Shown: one piece after another, positions 8,783 through 17,800 of the stretch
Layout of the letters: each line of letters begins with the position of its first letter
Position numbering within the stretch: the stretch's first letter is position 1
From: Brachymonas sp049977365
GTDB lineage: Bacteria > Pseudomonadota > Gammaproteobacteria > Burkholderiales > Burkholderiaceae_C
Length of the DNA: 64,000 bases
Direction of reading: 5' to 3'
Assembly: GCF_049977365.1 (NCBI RefSeq)
Contig: NZ_JBNGEN010000001.1
Span: 310,001 to 374,000, forward strand
Made by a program: the position numbers and the translations under genes
The notes under the pieces: model-generated
What the model was told of the DNA's origin: nothing
The model's database searches: none
Seen by the model: the letters and a program-made list of their open reading frames with translations, nothing else

Positions 8783-9733
8783 ATGCCAGTTTACAGCATG
8801 ACAGGCTACGCGAGCCTGCAAATCCCGGTCGTCCCTTCGGCAACCGGCAGCGACAGCGCCAAATCTGTCACGGAATCCGAACATGCCTGGCAGCTCGCGC
8901 TGGAACTGCGAAGCGTGAACAGCCGCTTCCTCGACCTGGCCTTCCGCCTGTCCGATGAGCTTCGTCCGTTCGAGTCGCTGGCGCGTGAACAGCTGCAGCG
9001 GCGTCTGCATCGCGGCAAGCTGGAACTCCGCGCCTCGCTCGAATACGGCGGCACCGCCAGCGGCGCCGCAGCCAACATGCCTGCAGTTGGAACGCTTCAG
9101 CGACTGGCTTCCTGCGAAGAAGCCATTCGCTCCTGGATGCCGCAGGCCATGCCGCTGTCGGTCGCTGACGTCCTGCGCATTGCCGGTACCGCCCGTCCCA
9201 CCCTTCCCATGGATGCCCTGTCCCGGACTTTTGCATCTGCCGTGACCGCCCTGCTCGACCAGATGCAGCAGACCCGTGCCACCGAAGGCAAACAGCTCGC
9301 CGACAGCCTGCTGGAACGGGTAGATGCCCTGCGCACGCTTGCCCGCGAAGCCGAACCGCTGATCCCCCAGCTGGTTGCCCAGCAAAAGCAGCGTTTCCTC
9401 GACCGCTGGAACGATGCCCTGCAGACCGCTTCCCGGCAGGGCCACATTTCGGAAACAGCCGAGGAGCGGGCACTGACCGAGGCCACGGCCTTTGCCATCC
9501 GCATCGATGTGGCCGAGGAGCTGACCCGCCTGCAGGCACATCTCGATACCATCGAGAAGCACCTGCGGGACGGAGGCGAGCTGGGCAAGCGGATGGAGTT
9601 TCTCATCCAGGAGCTGCACCGTGAAGCCAACACACTGGGCTCCAAATCCGCCTCCCTGGAAACATCCCGCATCTCCGTGGACATGAAGGTCCTCATCGAG
9701 CAGATGCGCGAGCAGGTCCAGAACATCGAGTGA
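8783..9733 (+). CDS. yicC: YicC/YloC family endoribonuclease
   Basis: A 316-residue YicC family protein. E. coli YicC is a stationary-phase-associated endoribonuclease reported to act on small RNA. The start MPVYSMTGYAS is the family's conserved N-terminus (SMTGFG-like); the ELRSVNSRFLDLAFRL segment and the C-terminal RMEFLIQELHREANTLGSKS region are also hallmarks. The middle contains long amphipathic helices. It precedes gmk by 19 bases, as in many proteobacteria, and probably forms an operon with gmk and rpoZ. The spacer with the divergent kinase is 97 bases and must hold both promoters. Confidence 0.93.
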   Translation: MPVYSMTGYASLQIPVVPSATGSDSAKSVTESEHAWQLALELRSVNSRFLDLAFRLSDELRPFESLAREQLQRRLHRGKLELRASLEYGGTASGAAANMPAVGTLQRLASCEEAIRSWMPQAMPLSVADVLRIAGTARPTLPMDALSRTFASAVTALLDQMQQTRATEGKQLADSLLERVDALRTLAREAEPLIPQLVAQQKQRFLDRWNDALQTASRQGHISETAEERALTEATAFAIRIDVAEELTRLQAHLDTIEKHLRDGGELGKRMEFLIQELHREANTLGSKSASLETSRISVDMKVLIEQMREQVQNIE

Positions 9734-9752
9734 TCCACCATCCCACGTCATC

Positions 9753-10400
9753 ATGACCGCAGTTTCTTCTTGCAGCGCCCGGAAATATCCTGGCAATCTC
9801 TTTGTCGTTTCCGCTCCGAGCGGAGCCGGAAAATCCAGTCTCGTCAGGGCTCTCATGGAGGTCGATGGAGGCGTGCAGGCTTCCATTTCCCACACCACCC
9901 GAGCTCCCCGCGGACAGGAAAAGCATGGTCGTGAATACTATTTCGTCGATGGCTCGACCTTCGACCGCATGGTGCAGGAAGGCGATTTCCTCGAATGGGC
10001 CAGCGTGCACGGCAACCGCTATGGCACCTCGCGTCAGGCAGTCGAAGCCCGCATTGCCGCTGGAGGCGATGTGCTGCTCGAGATCGATTTCCAGGGCGCA
10101 TTGCAGATCAAGCGGATTTTTCCCCACGCCGTGCTGATCTTCATTCTTCCCCCCAGTCTGGAGGAATTGCGTGCCCGCCTGGAGCGCCGCGGAGAAGACA
10201 GCTCGGACACCATTGAGCAGCGGCTCGTCAACGCCGAGCACGAGATGCAGCAGGCCCAAAATTTCGATTTTGTTATAATCAACGAATCATTCGAGCGTGC
10301 GCTCTTCGATCTCAAGAGCATCGTGCACGCCCAGCGTCTCAAGTTCGTTGCGCAGCTCCGCTCCAAGGCGGATGTTTTTGCGCAGCTGCGCATCAATTGA
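9753..10400 (+). CDS. gmk: Guanylate kinase
   Basis: A 215-residue enzyme phosphorylating GMP/dGMP to the diphosphates, needed for GTP, dGTP and (p)ppGpp pools. The P-loop SAPSGAGKSS is at 20-29 (Lys27), followed by the GMP-binding part (SISHTTRAPRGQEKHGREYYFV) and the lid region RRGEDSSDTIEQRL. It overlaps no neighbour, lies 15 bases before rpoZ, and is two genes upstream of the (p)ppGpp synthetase/hydrolase, a conserved arrangement. Confidence 0.97.
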   Translation: MTAVSSCSARKYPGNLFVVSAPSGAGKSSLVRALMEVDGGVQASISHTTRAPRGQEKHGREYYFVDGSTFDRMVQEGDFLEWASVHGNRYGTSRQAVEARIAAGGDVLLEIDFQGALQIKRIFPHAVLIFILPPSLEELRARLERRGEDSSDTIEQRLVNAEHEMQQAQNFDFVIINESFERALFDLKSIVHAQRLKFVAQLRSKADVFAQLRIN

Positions 10401-10415
10401 CAGGAGTGTCCCCTC

Positions 10416-10619
10416 ATGGCCCGCATCACTGTGGAAGATTGCCTGGAAAAAATCCCCAACCGCTTTCAGCTCGTGCTCGCGGCCACCTATCGTGCCCGCA
10501 TGCTGAGCCAGGGCCACACCGCCAAGGTGGAAAGCCGCAACAAGCCCGGCGTCACTGCCCTGCGTGAAATCGCAGAAGGCAAGGTGGGCCTCGAAATGCT
10601 CAAGAAGGTTCCGACCTGA
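10416..10619 (+). CDS. rpoZ: RNA polymerase omega subunit
   Basis: A 67-residue omega subunit that helps assemble RNA polymerase and carries part of one ppGpp-binding site. The opening MARITVEDCLEKIPNRFQLV and the ARMLSQG and KPGVTALREIAEGKV segments are diagnostic. A Shine-Dalgarno AGGAG precedes the ATG. A strong intrinsic terminator follows at 10658-10681, so omega ends the yicC-gmk-rpoZ transcript and spoT needs its own promoter or read-through. Confidence 0.97.
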   Translation: MARITVEDCLEKIPNRFQLVLAATYRARMLSQGHTAKVESRNKPGVTALREIAEGKVGLEMLKKVPT

Positions 10620-10657
10620 GCTCTGCGCATACGCTGCGCTTCGACGCCACCGTCCAG

Positions 10658-10681
10658 GGCACCTCGCAGAGGTGCCTTTTT
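10658..10681 (+). terminator. Intrinsic terminator after rpoZ
   Basis: Perfect 8-bp stem GGCACCTC (10658-10665) with GAGGTGCC (10669-10676), loop GCA, followed by TTTTT at 10677-10681. It lies 38 bases after the rpoZ stop. Confidence 0.92.
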
Positions 10682-10829
10682 GTTGCCTGATCCACGCAGC
10701 CTGTCTACCCTGTGCACGCACTCCTGCATGGGAGAGTCCTGTCGAGCAGGCAGAGTTGAGGTTAAGATTCCTGACATAGGCGCCGAACCGCTGCATGGGG
10801 TAGTCAGGACGGCGTGCACTGTTTCCACC

Positions 10830-13052
10830 ATGGTCAATTCCGCCGCCGAAAATGCTTCCGCCGCCAGTTTTGCGGCGCTGCTCACCAAACTGGACTATCT
10901 GAGTCCAGAAGACATAGCGCGCGTGCGCAAGGCCTACAAGCTGGCGGACCGCGCGCACCTGGGGCAGATGCGCAAGAGCGGCGAACCGTACATCACCCAT
11001 CCGATCGCGGTCGCTGCACAGTGTGCCGAGTGGAAGCTCGACGCACAGGCTCTCATGGCTGCCCTGCTCCATGACACCATGGAAGATACGGGGGTCACCA
11101 AGGCCCAGCTCACGGAAGAGTTCGGTGCCCATGTGGCAGACCTGGTCGACGGCCTGACCAAGCTCGACAAGCTCCAGTTCAGCACCCGCCAGGAAAATCA
11201 GGCAGAGTCCTTCCGCAAGATGCTGCTGGCCATGGCCAACGATGTACGCGTCATCCTGGTGAAGCTGGCCGACCGCACGCACAACATGCGCACGCTCTCC
11301 GACATGAAGCCGGAGGCACAGAAGCGCATTGCCGCAGAGACGCTCGAGATCTACGCTCCCATCGCCAACCGACTGGGTCTGAATCGTGCCTACCGCGAGC
11401 TGGAGGATCTGTCCTTCAAATACCTGCATCCGTGGCGCTACCAGACGCTGGTGAAGGCCATCGAACGTGCCCGCAGCCGCAGGCGCCACCTTGTGCAGGA
11501 AGTTCAGAAGAACGTCGAGAATGCCTTTGCGGCAGCCGGGCTGCATGCCCGCATCAGCGCACGCGAGAAGACCATCTATTCGATCTACCGCAAGATGGAT
11601 ACCAAACGGCAGAGCTTTGCCGATTTGTACGACATCTACGGTTTCCGCATCATCGTGCCGACCAATACCGACTGCTACATCGCGCTCGGCATTCTGCATT
11701 CGCTCTACAAGCCAGTGCCCCAGCGGCTCAAGGATTTCATTGCCATTCCCAAGGACAACGGCTATCAGTCCCTGCACACGACGCTGGTGGGCCCGGCCGG
11801 CATCCACGTCGAGTTCCAGATGCGTACCGACGCGATGCACCAGGTAGCAGAATCGGGGGTGGCTGCCCACTGGCTCTACAAAAGCCAGAACGAACAGACC
11901 CTGCAGGCCACGGCAGACGGCAAGGACGCCAAGCCAGCCAACTGGCTCAAGAGCCTGCTCGACATCCAGAAGGAGACACTGGATTCCAACGAGTTTCTCG
12001 ACCATGTGCGGCTCAACCTCTTCCCCGAGGATGTGTTTGTCTTCACGCCCAAGAACCGCATCATGTCGCTGCCGCGGGGAGCGACGGTGATCGATTTTGC
12101 CTATGCCATTCACAGTGACGTGGGGGATCAGGCTGTCTCGGCTGTCGTCAACAACCAGCCGGCTGCCTTGCGTACCGAACTGCACAGCGGAGATGTCGTC
12201 AAGGTGATGACCGATCCCGACTCGCGCCCCAAGCCTGCGTGGCTGAGCTTCGTGCGCACGGCGCGGGCGCGTTCGCGCATCCGCAACCATCTCAAGATCC
12301 AGTCCGAGGCCGAAGCCAAGGTACTGGGCCGGCGGCTGCTCACCCAGGCCTACCGGGCCGAGGGCATGGAGCAGCTCCCGCCCGACGACGATGCACATCG
12401 CAGCGTCTGGGAAAAGCTGCTGCGCTTTGCCAACAACAAGACCCTTGATGACCTGTTTGCCGACATTGGCCACGGCAAGCGCATCACCAGCGTGATTGCC
12501 AAGCAGCTCGCGACGCTCATGACCGAAATGGGGGAACGTCCCGATGCCGTGCTCATGTCCATGGAACGCTACAGCCAGGACGAGCAGCACTACAAACCGA
12601 CCATTGCCCTGGACGGCAGCGAAAAATCGTCGGTCAAGTATGCCTCCTGCTGCCATCCTCTGCCCGGAGACCAGATCGTCGGCTATCTGGGACGCGGAGA
12701 AGGCCTGATTGTGCACACGGCCGACTGCAATGTGGCCAAGCGGCTCAAGACACGCGACGGCGAGCGCTTTGTGCCCGTGGAATGGTCCGACCACATGGAA
12801 AGCCGCTTTGCCACTGCGGTGACGGTGACCATCCACAACCGTGTGGGTGCCGTGGCCAGCGTCACCATGGCGATTGCCAATGCCGATGCCAACATCGGGT
12901 ACATCAGCATGTCGGACGACATGAGCCAGGAGGTGATGGATCTGCGCATGATTCTGCAGGTGCGGGATCGCCAGCATCTGGCCCATGTCCTGCGCGCCAT
13001 TCGCCGCGTGCCAGCCGCCATCCGTGCCATGCGGGTCAAGACCTCCTCCTAG
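10830..13052 (+). CDS. spoT: Bifunctional (p)ppGpp synthetase/hydrolase (RelA/SpoT family)
   Basis: A 740-residue long RSH enzyme controlling the stringent response. Order: HD hydrolase domain with the metal motif ALLHDTMEDT (His81-Asp82), synthetase domain with YSIYRKM, DIYGFRII (about 267-275) and VEFQMRT, then TGS domain (DVFVFTPKN, about 395-455), a Cys/His-containing linker (YASCCHPLPGDQ) and C-terminal ACT (about 660-735). With both the intact HD motif and synthetase residues it should make and degrade (p)ppGpp. The start at 10830 (MVNSAAENAS) is chosen because upstream codons have no homology and run back into the rpoZ terminator. It is convergent with greB. Confidence 0.95.
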   Translation: MVNSAAENASAASFAALLTKLDYLSPEDIARVRKAYKLADRAHLGQMRKSGEPYITHPIAVAAQCAEWKLDAQALMAALLHDTMEDTGVTKAQLTEEFGAHVADLVDGLTKLDKLQFSTRQENQAESFRKMLLAMANDVRVILVKLADRTHNMRTLSDMKPEAQKRIAAETLEIYAPIANRLGLNRAYRELEDLSFKYLHPWRYQTLVKAIERARSRRRHLVQEVQKNVENAFAAAGLHARISAREKTIYSIYRKMDTKRQSFADLYDIYGFRIIVPTNTDCYIALGILHSLYKPVPQRLKDFIAIPKDNGYQSLHTTLVGPAGIHVEFQMRTDAMHQVAESGVAAHWLYKSQNEQTLQATADGKDAKPANWLKSLLDIQKETLDSNEFLDHVRLNLFPEDVFVFTPKNRIMSLPRGATVIDFAYAIHSDVGDQAVSAVVNNQPAALRTELHSGDVVKVMTDPDSRPKPAWLSFVRTARARSRIRNHLKIQSEAEAKVLGRRLLTQAYRAEGMEQLPPDDDAHRSVWEKLLRFANNKTLDDLFADIGHGKRITSVIAKQLATLMTEMGERPDAVLMSMERYSQDEQHYKPTIALDGSEKSSVKYASCCHPLPGDQIVGYLGRGEGLIVHTADCNVAKRLKTRDGERFVPVEWSDHMESRFATAVTVTIHNRVGAVASVTMAIANADANIGYISMSDDMSQEVMDLRMILQVRDRQHLAHVLRAIRRVPAAIRAMRVKTSS

Positions 13053-13095
13053 TCCACGCGCTTCATCGGGATATCTGCAGGCAGAGAGGAGACGG

Positions 13096-13680
13096 TCAGG
13101 AGGCCTCGGGAGGGTTTCCGGATGGTGCGGGATACTGCACATCGATCACCTCGATGTCGCGGATGCCGGCCGGCGTGTGCAGTGGCACCACGTCCCCTAC
13201 CCGTGCACGCAGCAGTGCACGGCTGACGGGAGCGATCCAGCTGACCTGTCCCTGCAGGTTGTCGACCTCGTCGATTCCCATGATGGTGACGGTTTTCTCC
13301 TCGCCATCTTCCTCCATGTAGGTCACTGTGGCCCCGAAGAAGACCTGGTCACTGCCGTGGTGGACGCTGGGGTCGGTGACTTCGGCCTTTTCGAGTCGAC
13401 GGGTCAGAAATCGGATGCGTCGGTCGATTTCTCGCAGGCGCTTCTTGCCATAGAGATAGTCGCCGTTCTCGGAACGGTCGCCATTGGCGGCAGCCCAGTG
13501 CACGATGTCCACGATGCGCGGACGCTCGTCGTCGATGAGCTGCATGAGCTCGGCACGCAGGCGCGCATAGCCCTGGGGAGTCATGTAGTTGCGGGTTCCG
13601 GTCGGCAAGGCAGGCAGGCCAGCGCCTTCGTCGTCCTCATCGTCCTCGCGATCTGATTCGCGGGTGAATGCCTTGTTCAT
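13096..13680 (-). CDS. greB: Transcription elongation factor GreB
   Basis: A 194-residue Gre factor that stimulates transcript cleavage in backtracked RNA polymerase. The N-terminal coiled coil includes NYMTPQGYARLRAEL and ENGDYLYGKKRLREIDRRI, which carries the acidic tip and basic patch and is the GreB-type motif (GKKRLREID). The C-terminal FKBP-like domain spans about 115-185. A highly acidic extra N-terminus (residues 7-20) precedes the coiled coil. It starts 15 bases after thiG stops, so it may be co-transcribed with thiS-thiG. Its neighbour across the convergent gap is spoT. Confidence 0.94.
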   Translation of the reverse strand: MNKAFTRESDREDDEDDEGAGLPALPTGTRNYMTPQGYARLRAELMQLIDDERPRIVDIVHWAAANGDRSENGDYLYGKKRLREIDRRIRFLTRRLEKAEVTDPSVHHGSDQVFFGATVTYMEEDGEEKTVTIMGIDEVDNLQGQVSWIAPVSRALLRARVGDVVPLHTPAGIRDIEVIDVQYPAPSGNPPEAS

Positions 13681-13695
13681 GCTTCGCTCTCCGCT

Positions 13696-14481
13696 TCAGA
13701 GCAGGAAGGGGCGCCCCGTCACGGGCGTGCTGGCCACAGCCATGTCCTGAGGCGCAATGAGCCCGGCTTCGAATCCAGCCCTCCCCGCCCGAATGGCATC
13801 GCGGAAGGCGCCAGCCATTTTCACGGGGTCATGGGATTGGGCCACGGCCGAGTTGAGCAGCACCGCATCGAATCCCAGTTCCATCGCCTCGGCGGCATGA
13901 GATGGCGCCCCAAGCCCAGCGTCGACCACCAGCGGCACGTCCGGCAAGCGGGCACGCAGGGTGCGCAGCGCCCATGGATTGAGCAGCCCCTGTCCGGATC
14001 CGATGGGAGCCCCCCACGGCATGAGAATGCGACAGCCCACATCGAGCAGCCGCTGGCAGCTCACCAGATCGTCGGTGCAGTAGGGAAATACCTCGAACCC
14101 CTCGCGAACCAGCGCATCGGCCGCCTCTGCCAGCTCGAAAGGGTCGGGCTGCAGCGTCTGTTCGTCGCCGACCACTTCGAGCTTGATCCAATGGGTGTCC
14201 AGCAGTTCGCGCGACATCATGGCCAGTGTCACCGCTTCGCGTGCGCTGCGGCAGCCGGCGGTGTTGGGCAGCAGCCGTACACCAGTGGAGCGCACCACCT
14301 CCACGAATCCGTTGTCGGTGCGGGCGTGGGGATCGGCTCCGAGCTGCCGGCGCAGTCCCAGAGTGACCACTTCGGCGCCCGAGGCCATGATGGCCTCACG
14401 CAGGTTATCGGGCGAAGGATACCCCGCCGATCCCAGGAAAAAACGGCTCTCCAGAGCCGCATCGGCAATCTGCCAGGTCAT
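13696..14481 (-). CDS. thiG: Thiazole synthase ThiG
   Basis: A 261-residue TIM-barrel enzyme that forms the thiazole phosphate of thiamine from deoxyxylulose phosphate, dehydroglycine and ThiS-thiocarboxylate. Motifs: SRFFLGSAGYPS, NTAGCRSAREAV, KLEVVGDEQTLQPD and the phosphate-binding VVDAGLGAPSHAAEAMELG. The Lys in the KLEVV strand is the Schiff-base residue of the family. It lies 6 bases after thiS. Its sugar substrate comes from Dxs, encoded at 44817-46673. No glycine oxidase (thiO) or thiH is in the window. Confidence 0.96.
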   Translation of the reverse strand: MTWQIADAALESRFFLGSAGYPSPDNLREAIMASGAEVVTLGLRRQLGADPHARTDNGFVEVVRSTGVRLLPNTAGCRSAREAVTLAMMSRELLDTHWIKLEVVGDEQTLQPDPFELAEAADALVREGFEVFPYCTDDLVSCQRLLDVGCRILMPWGAPIGSGQGLLNPWALRTLRARLPDVPLVVDAGLGAPSHAAEAMELGFDAVLLNSAVAQSHDPVKMAGAFRDAIRAGRAGFEAGLIAPQDMAVASTPVTGRPFLL

Positions 14482-14487
14482 GGTGAC

Positions 14488-14718
14488 TCACCCTCCGACT
14501 ATGGCCTGAAAGCACGTCACCACATCGCCTGACTGCAGGGCCGTGCCTGCGCGCAGGGTGCGCGGCACGAACTGCCCATTGACCGCCGTGGCGTGCGTAT
14601 CGGGCGCAATGCCCTGCTGCACGAGCAGCTCTTCGAGCGAGCATTGCCCTGCCACTTCCAGGGGCTGATCATTGAGCCGTATGTGCATCGCGGGCTGTTC
14701 CGTGTCGATCGTCGACAT
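14488..14718 (-). CDS. thiS: Sulfur carrier protein ThiS
   Basis: A ubiquitin-like sulfur carrier of 76 residues ending in the required Gly-Gly (FQAIVGG), which is adenylated and converted to thiocarboxylate for ThiG. The conserved core begins MHIRLNDQPLEV, and an internal ATG at 14688 would give a 66-residue protein of classic length. I chose the upstream ATG at 14718 because AAGGA lies at the right distance before it and nothing comparable precedes 14688. It heads the thiS-thiG(-greB) run, divergent from thiC. I see no TPP riboswitch on this side of the divergent region. Confidence 0.9.
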   Translation of the reverse strand: MSTIDTEQPAMHIRLNDQPLEVAGQCSLEELLVQQGIAPDTHATAVNGQFVPRTLRAGTALQSGDVVTCFQAIVGG

Positions 14719-14840
14719 GCCTTCATCCTTGTGCAAAGCGCCAATGATAGCGGGGGATGGCCGCGCAGGGATCTCCGCAGAAAAAGCCGCCCCACGCCCG
14801 TCCCATTCTGCGGGGCAGGAGGAGAGGACGGCGTGCCGTT

Positions 14841-14868
14841 TTGTCACGTCCGACTTTGTGCATACAAT
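14841..14868 (+). promoter_or_regulatory. Sigma-70 promoter of thiC
   Basis: TTGTCA (14841-14846) and TACAAT (14863-14868) with a 16-bp spacer. The predicted start of transcription falls just ahead of the TPP aptamer, which supports the assignment. Confidence 0.7.
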
Positions 14869-14875
14869 GCAAGCG

Positions 14876-14974
14876 CTCCGGGGTGTTTGTGGCGTCCGTT
14901 CGCGGAAGAGCCACAGGCTGAGATGGCTGACGCCGAACCCGCGAACTTGACCCGGCTCACACCGGCGTAAGGAG
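14876..14974 (+). promoter_or_regulatory. TPP riboswitch (THI element) of thiC
   Basis: The core elements are in order: GGGGTG at the 5' side, CTGAGA at 14929-14934 preceded by an accessory stem (GTGGC/GCCAC), GAACCCGCGAAC with TTGACCCGG, and ACCGGCGTAAGGAG at the 3' side. CTCC (14876-14879) pairs with GGAG (14971-14974) to close P1. Binding of thiamine pyrophosphate should lower thiC expression; the 113-base stretch before the thiC ATG would hold the expression platform. Confidence 0.93.
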
Positions 14975-15087
14975 AGCCTGCCCCCTGACCTGCAGATGCC
15001 CATGCCCCTCCTGGCATCCCCATGCATGCAGCAGTCCCGGGCGTCCGGCCACTTCGGAGCACTTCTTTCCCACCCCGGAGATTGCCC

Positions 15088-16980
<1,893 letters not shown>

Positions 16981-16988
16981 TCGAAACC

Positions 16989-17028
16989 AAATGCCCTGCA
17001 AGAAGATGATCCTTCGCGGGGCATTTTT
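16989..17028 (+). terminator. Intrinsic terminator after thiC
   Basis: AAATGCCCTGC (16989-16999) pairs with GCGGGGCATTT (17016-17026) with one G-T wobble, ending in a T run to 17028. It begins 9 bases after the thiC stop. Confidence 0.8.
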
Positions 17029-17032
17029 CCTG

Positions 17033-17055
17033 GACGGGTCCTGACCCGTCTTTTT
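17033..17055 (+). terminator. Second intrinsic terminator after thiC
   Basis: GACGGGTC (17033-17040) and GACCCGTC (17043-17050) form an 8-bp inverted repeat (7 bp with a 4-base loop in practice), followed by TTTTT at 17051-17055. It stands in tandem with the previous terminator and overlaps the -35 region of the next promoter. Confidence 0.88.
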
Positions 17056-17068
17056 ATCCCCTTATAAT
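17041..17068 (+). promoter_or_regulatory. Promoter of the DUF2892/AhpD-like operon
   Basis: A perfect TATAAT -10 is at 17063-17068 with CTGACC (17041-17046) 16 bp upstream as a -35. The -35 lies inside the thiC terminator stem. The consensus -10 with a weak -35 is typical of a promoter held by a repressor. Confidence 0.6.
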
Positions 17069-17085
17069 TTACTTCAATGTAAATT
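17066..17085. promoter_or_regulatory. Palindromic operator overlapping the -10
   Basis: AATTTAC (17066-17072) and GTAAATT (17079-17085) form perfect 7-bp arms around a 6-base centre. The site covers the end of the -10 and the expected transcription start. The ATTTA...TAAAT pattern resembles operators of ArsR-family BigR/YgaV-type repressors. No repressor gene lies next to it. Confidence 0.6.
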
Positions 17086-17106
17086 GTTTCGAACGAGGAG
17101 AACGTC

Positions 17107-17301
17107 ATGAACGAAGGTGGTCTGGATCGCGTGATTCGTGTCGTGGTGGGGCTGGCGCTGGTACTCGGCACGCCCCAGCTGATGGGATACATCAACAGCA
17201 ATTGGGCATGGATCGGTGTGGTGCCCCTGCTGACCGGAGTGCTGGGTTTCTGCCCTGCCTACAAGCTCCTCGGCATCAACACCTGCCCGATGAAGAAATA
17301 A
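17107..17301 (+). CDS. DUF2892 family small membrane protein
   Basis: A 64-residue protein with a short N-terminal head (MNEGGLDRVIR) and two hydrophobic segments (about 10-30 and 36-50) ending CPAYKLLGINTCPMKK. The Asp-Arg motif at the start and the paired Cys near the C-terminus are typical of DUF2892 (inner-membrane part of YgaP-like proteins). A good Shine-Dalgarno GAGGAG precedes the ATG. Members are often next to rhodanese or persulfide genes and regulated by ArsR/BigR-type repressors; the operator at 17066 fits that. Function is not established. The AhpD-like gene follows after 37 bases. Confidence 0.82.
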   Translation: MNEGGLDRVIRVVVGLALVLGTPQLMGYINSNWAWIGVVPLLTGVLGFCPAYKLLGINTCPMKK

Positions 17302-17338
17302 AGACTGCACGATACATCCAAGGACAGAGGAACATTCC

Positions 17339-17695
17339 ATGAGCATTCCCGAGTACAAGTCCCACATCCGCGACATTTCCACGGGTCTGGCTGTCATGCG
17401 CAGCCACCAGCCTGACGTGATGAAGGCCTTCAACGACCTTGCGGGCGCTTCCACGGCGGCCGGCACGCTCGACACCAAGACCAAGGAACTGATTGCGCTG
17501 GCGCTGGGTGTGGCAGGACACTGCGATGCCTGCATCGGCTTCCACATCAAGGCTCTGGTCAAACTGGGTGCCACGCAGGAAGAAGTCGAGGAAGCCTTGG
17601 CCGTGTGTGTCTACATGGGAGGGGGGCCGTCTCTGATGTATACGGCCAATGCTCTGGCAGCCTTCCGGGAGTTTTCCGCTGCAGCGGCTGCCTGA
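17339..17695 (+). CDS. Carboxymuconolactone decarboxylase / AhpD-like family protein
   Basis: A 118-residue all-helical protein of the CMD/AhpD superfamily. It has the redox motif CDAC with a following His (GHCDACIGFHIKAL), as in alkylhydroperoxidase AhpD where the two Cys are the peroxide- or disulfide-reducing pair. The last third is GATQEEVEEALAVCVYMGGGPSLMY. It lies in one operon with the DUF2892 protein behind a palindromic operator, and an intrinsic terminator follows. An antioxidant or thiol-redox role is more likely than ring decarboxylation, but the substrate is unknown. Confidence 0.88.
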   Translation: MSIPEYKSHIRDISTGLAVMRSHQPDVMKAFNDLAGASTAAGTLDTKTKELIALALGVAGHCDACIGFHIKALVKLGATQEEVEEALAVCVYMGGGPSLMYTANALAAFREFSAAAAA

Positions 17696-17724
17696 TTCCC
17701 GGTTCCTGCAGATTCCTTGCATCG

Positions 17725-17756
17725 CCCCTGTCTGCCTTGGCAGCCAGGGGTTTTTT
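17725..17756 (+). terminator. Intrinsic terminator after the AhpD-like gene
   Basis: CCCCTG (17725-17730) pairs with CAGGGG (17745-17750), with an inner TGCC/GGCA pairing, and is followed by TTTTTT at 17751-17756. It lies 30 bases after the stop codon. Confidence 0.88.
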
Positions 17757-17800
17757 GCTATCTGCCCCGCAAGCATGCCGGCCTCAGCCCTGCGGTGTGT

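Noticed and set aside
10287..13142. Open frame of about 950 codons opposite spoT and gmk
   Set aside because: Same reason: antisense to two well-identified genes, no domain, and low-complexity His/Val/Gly content.
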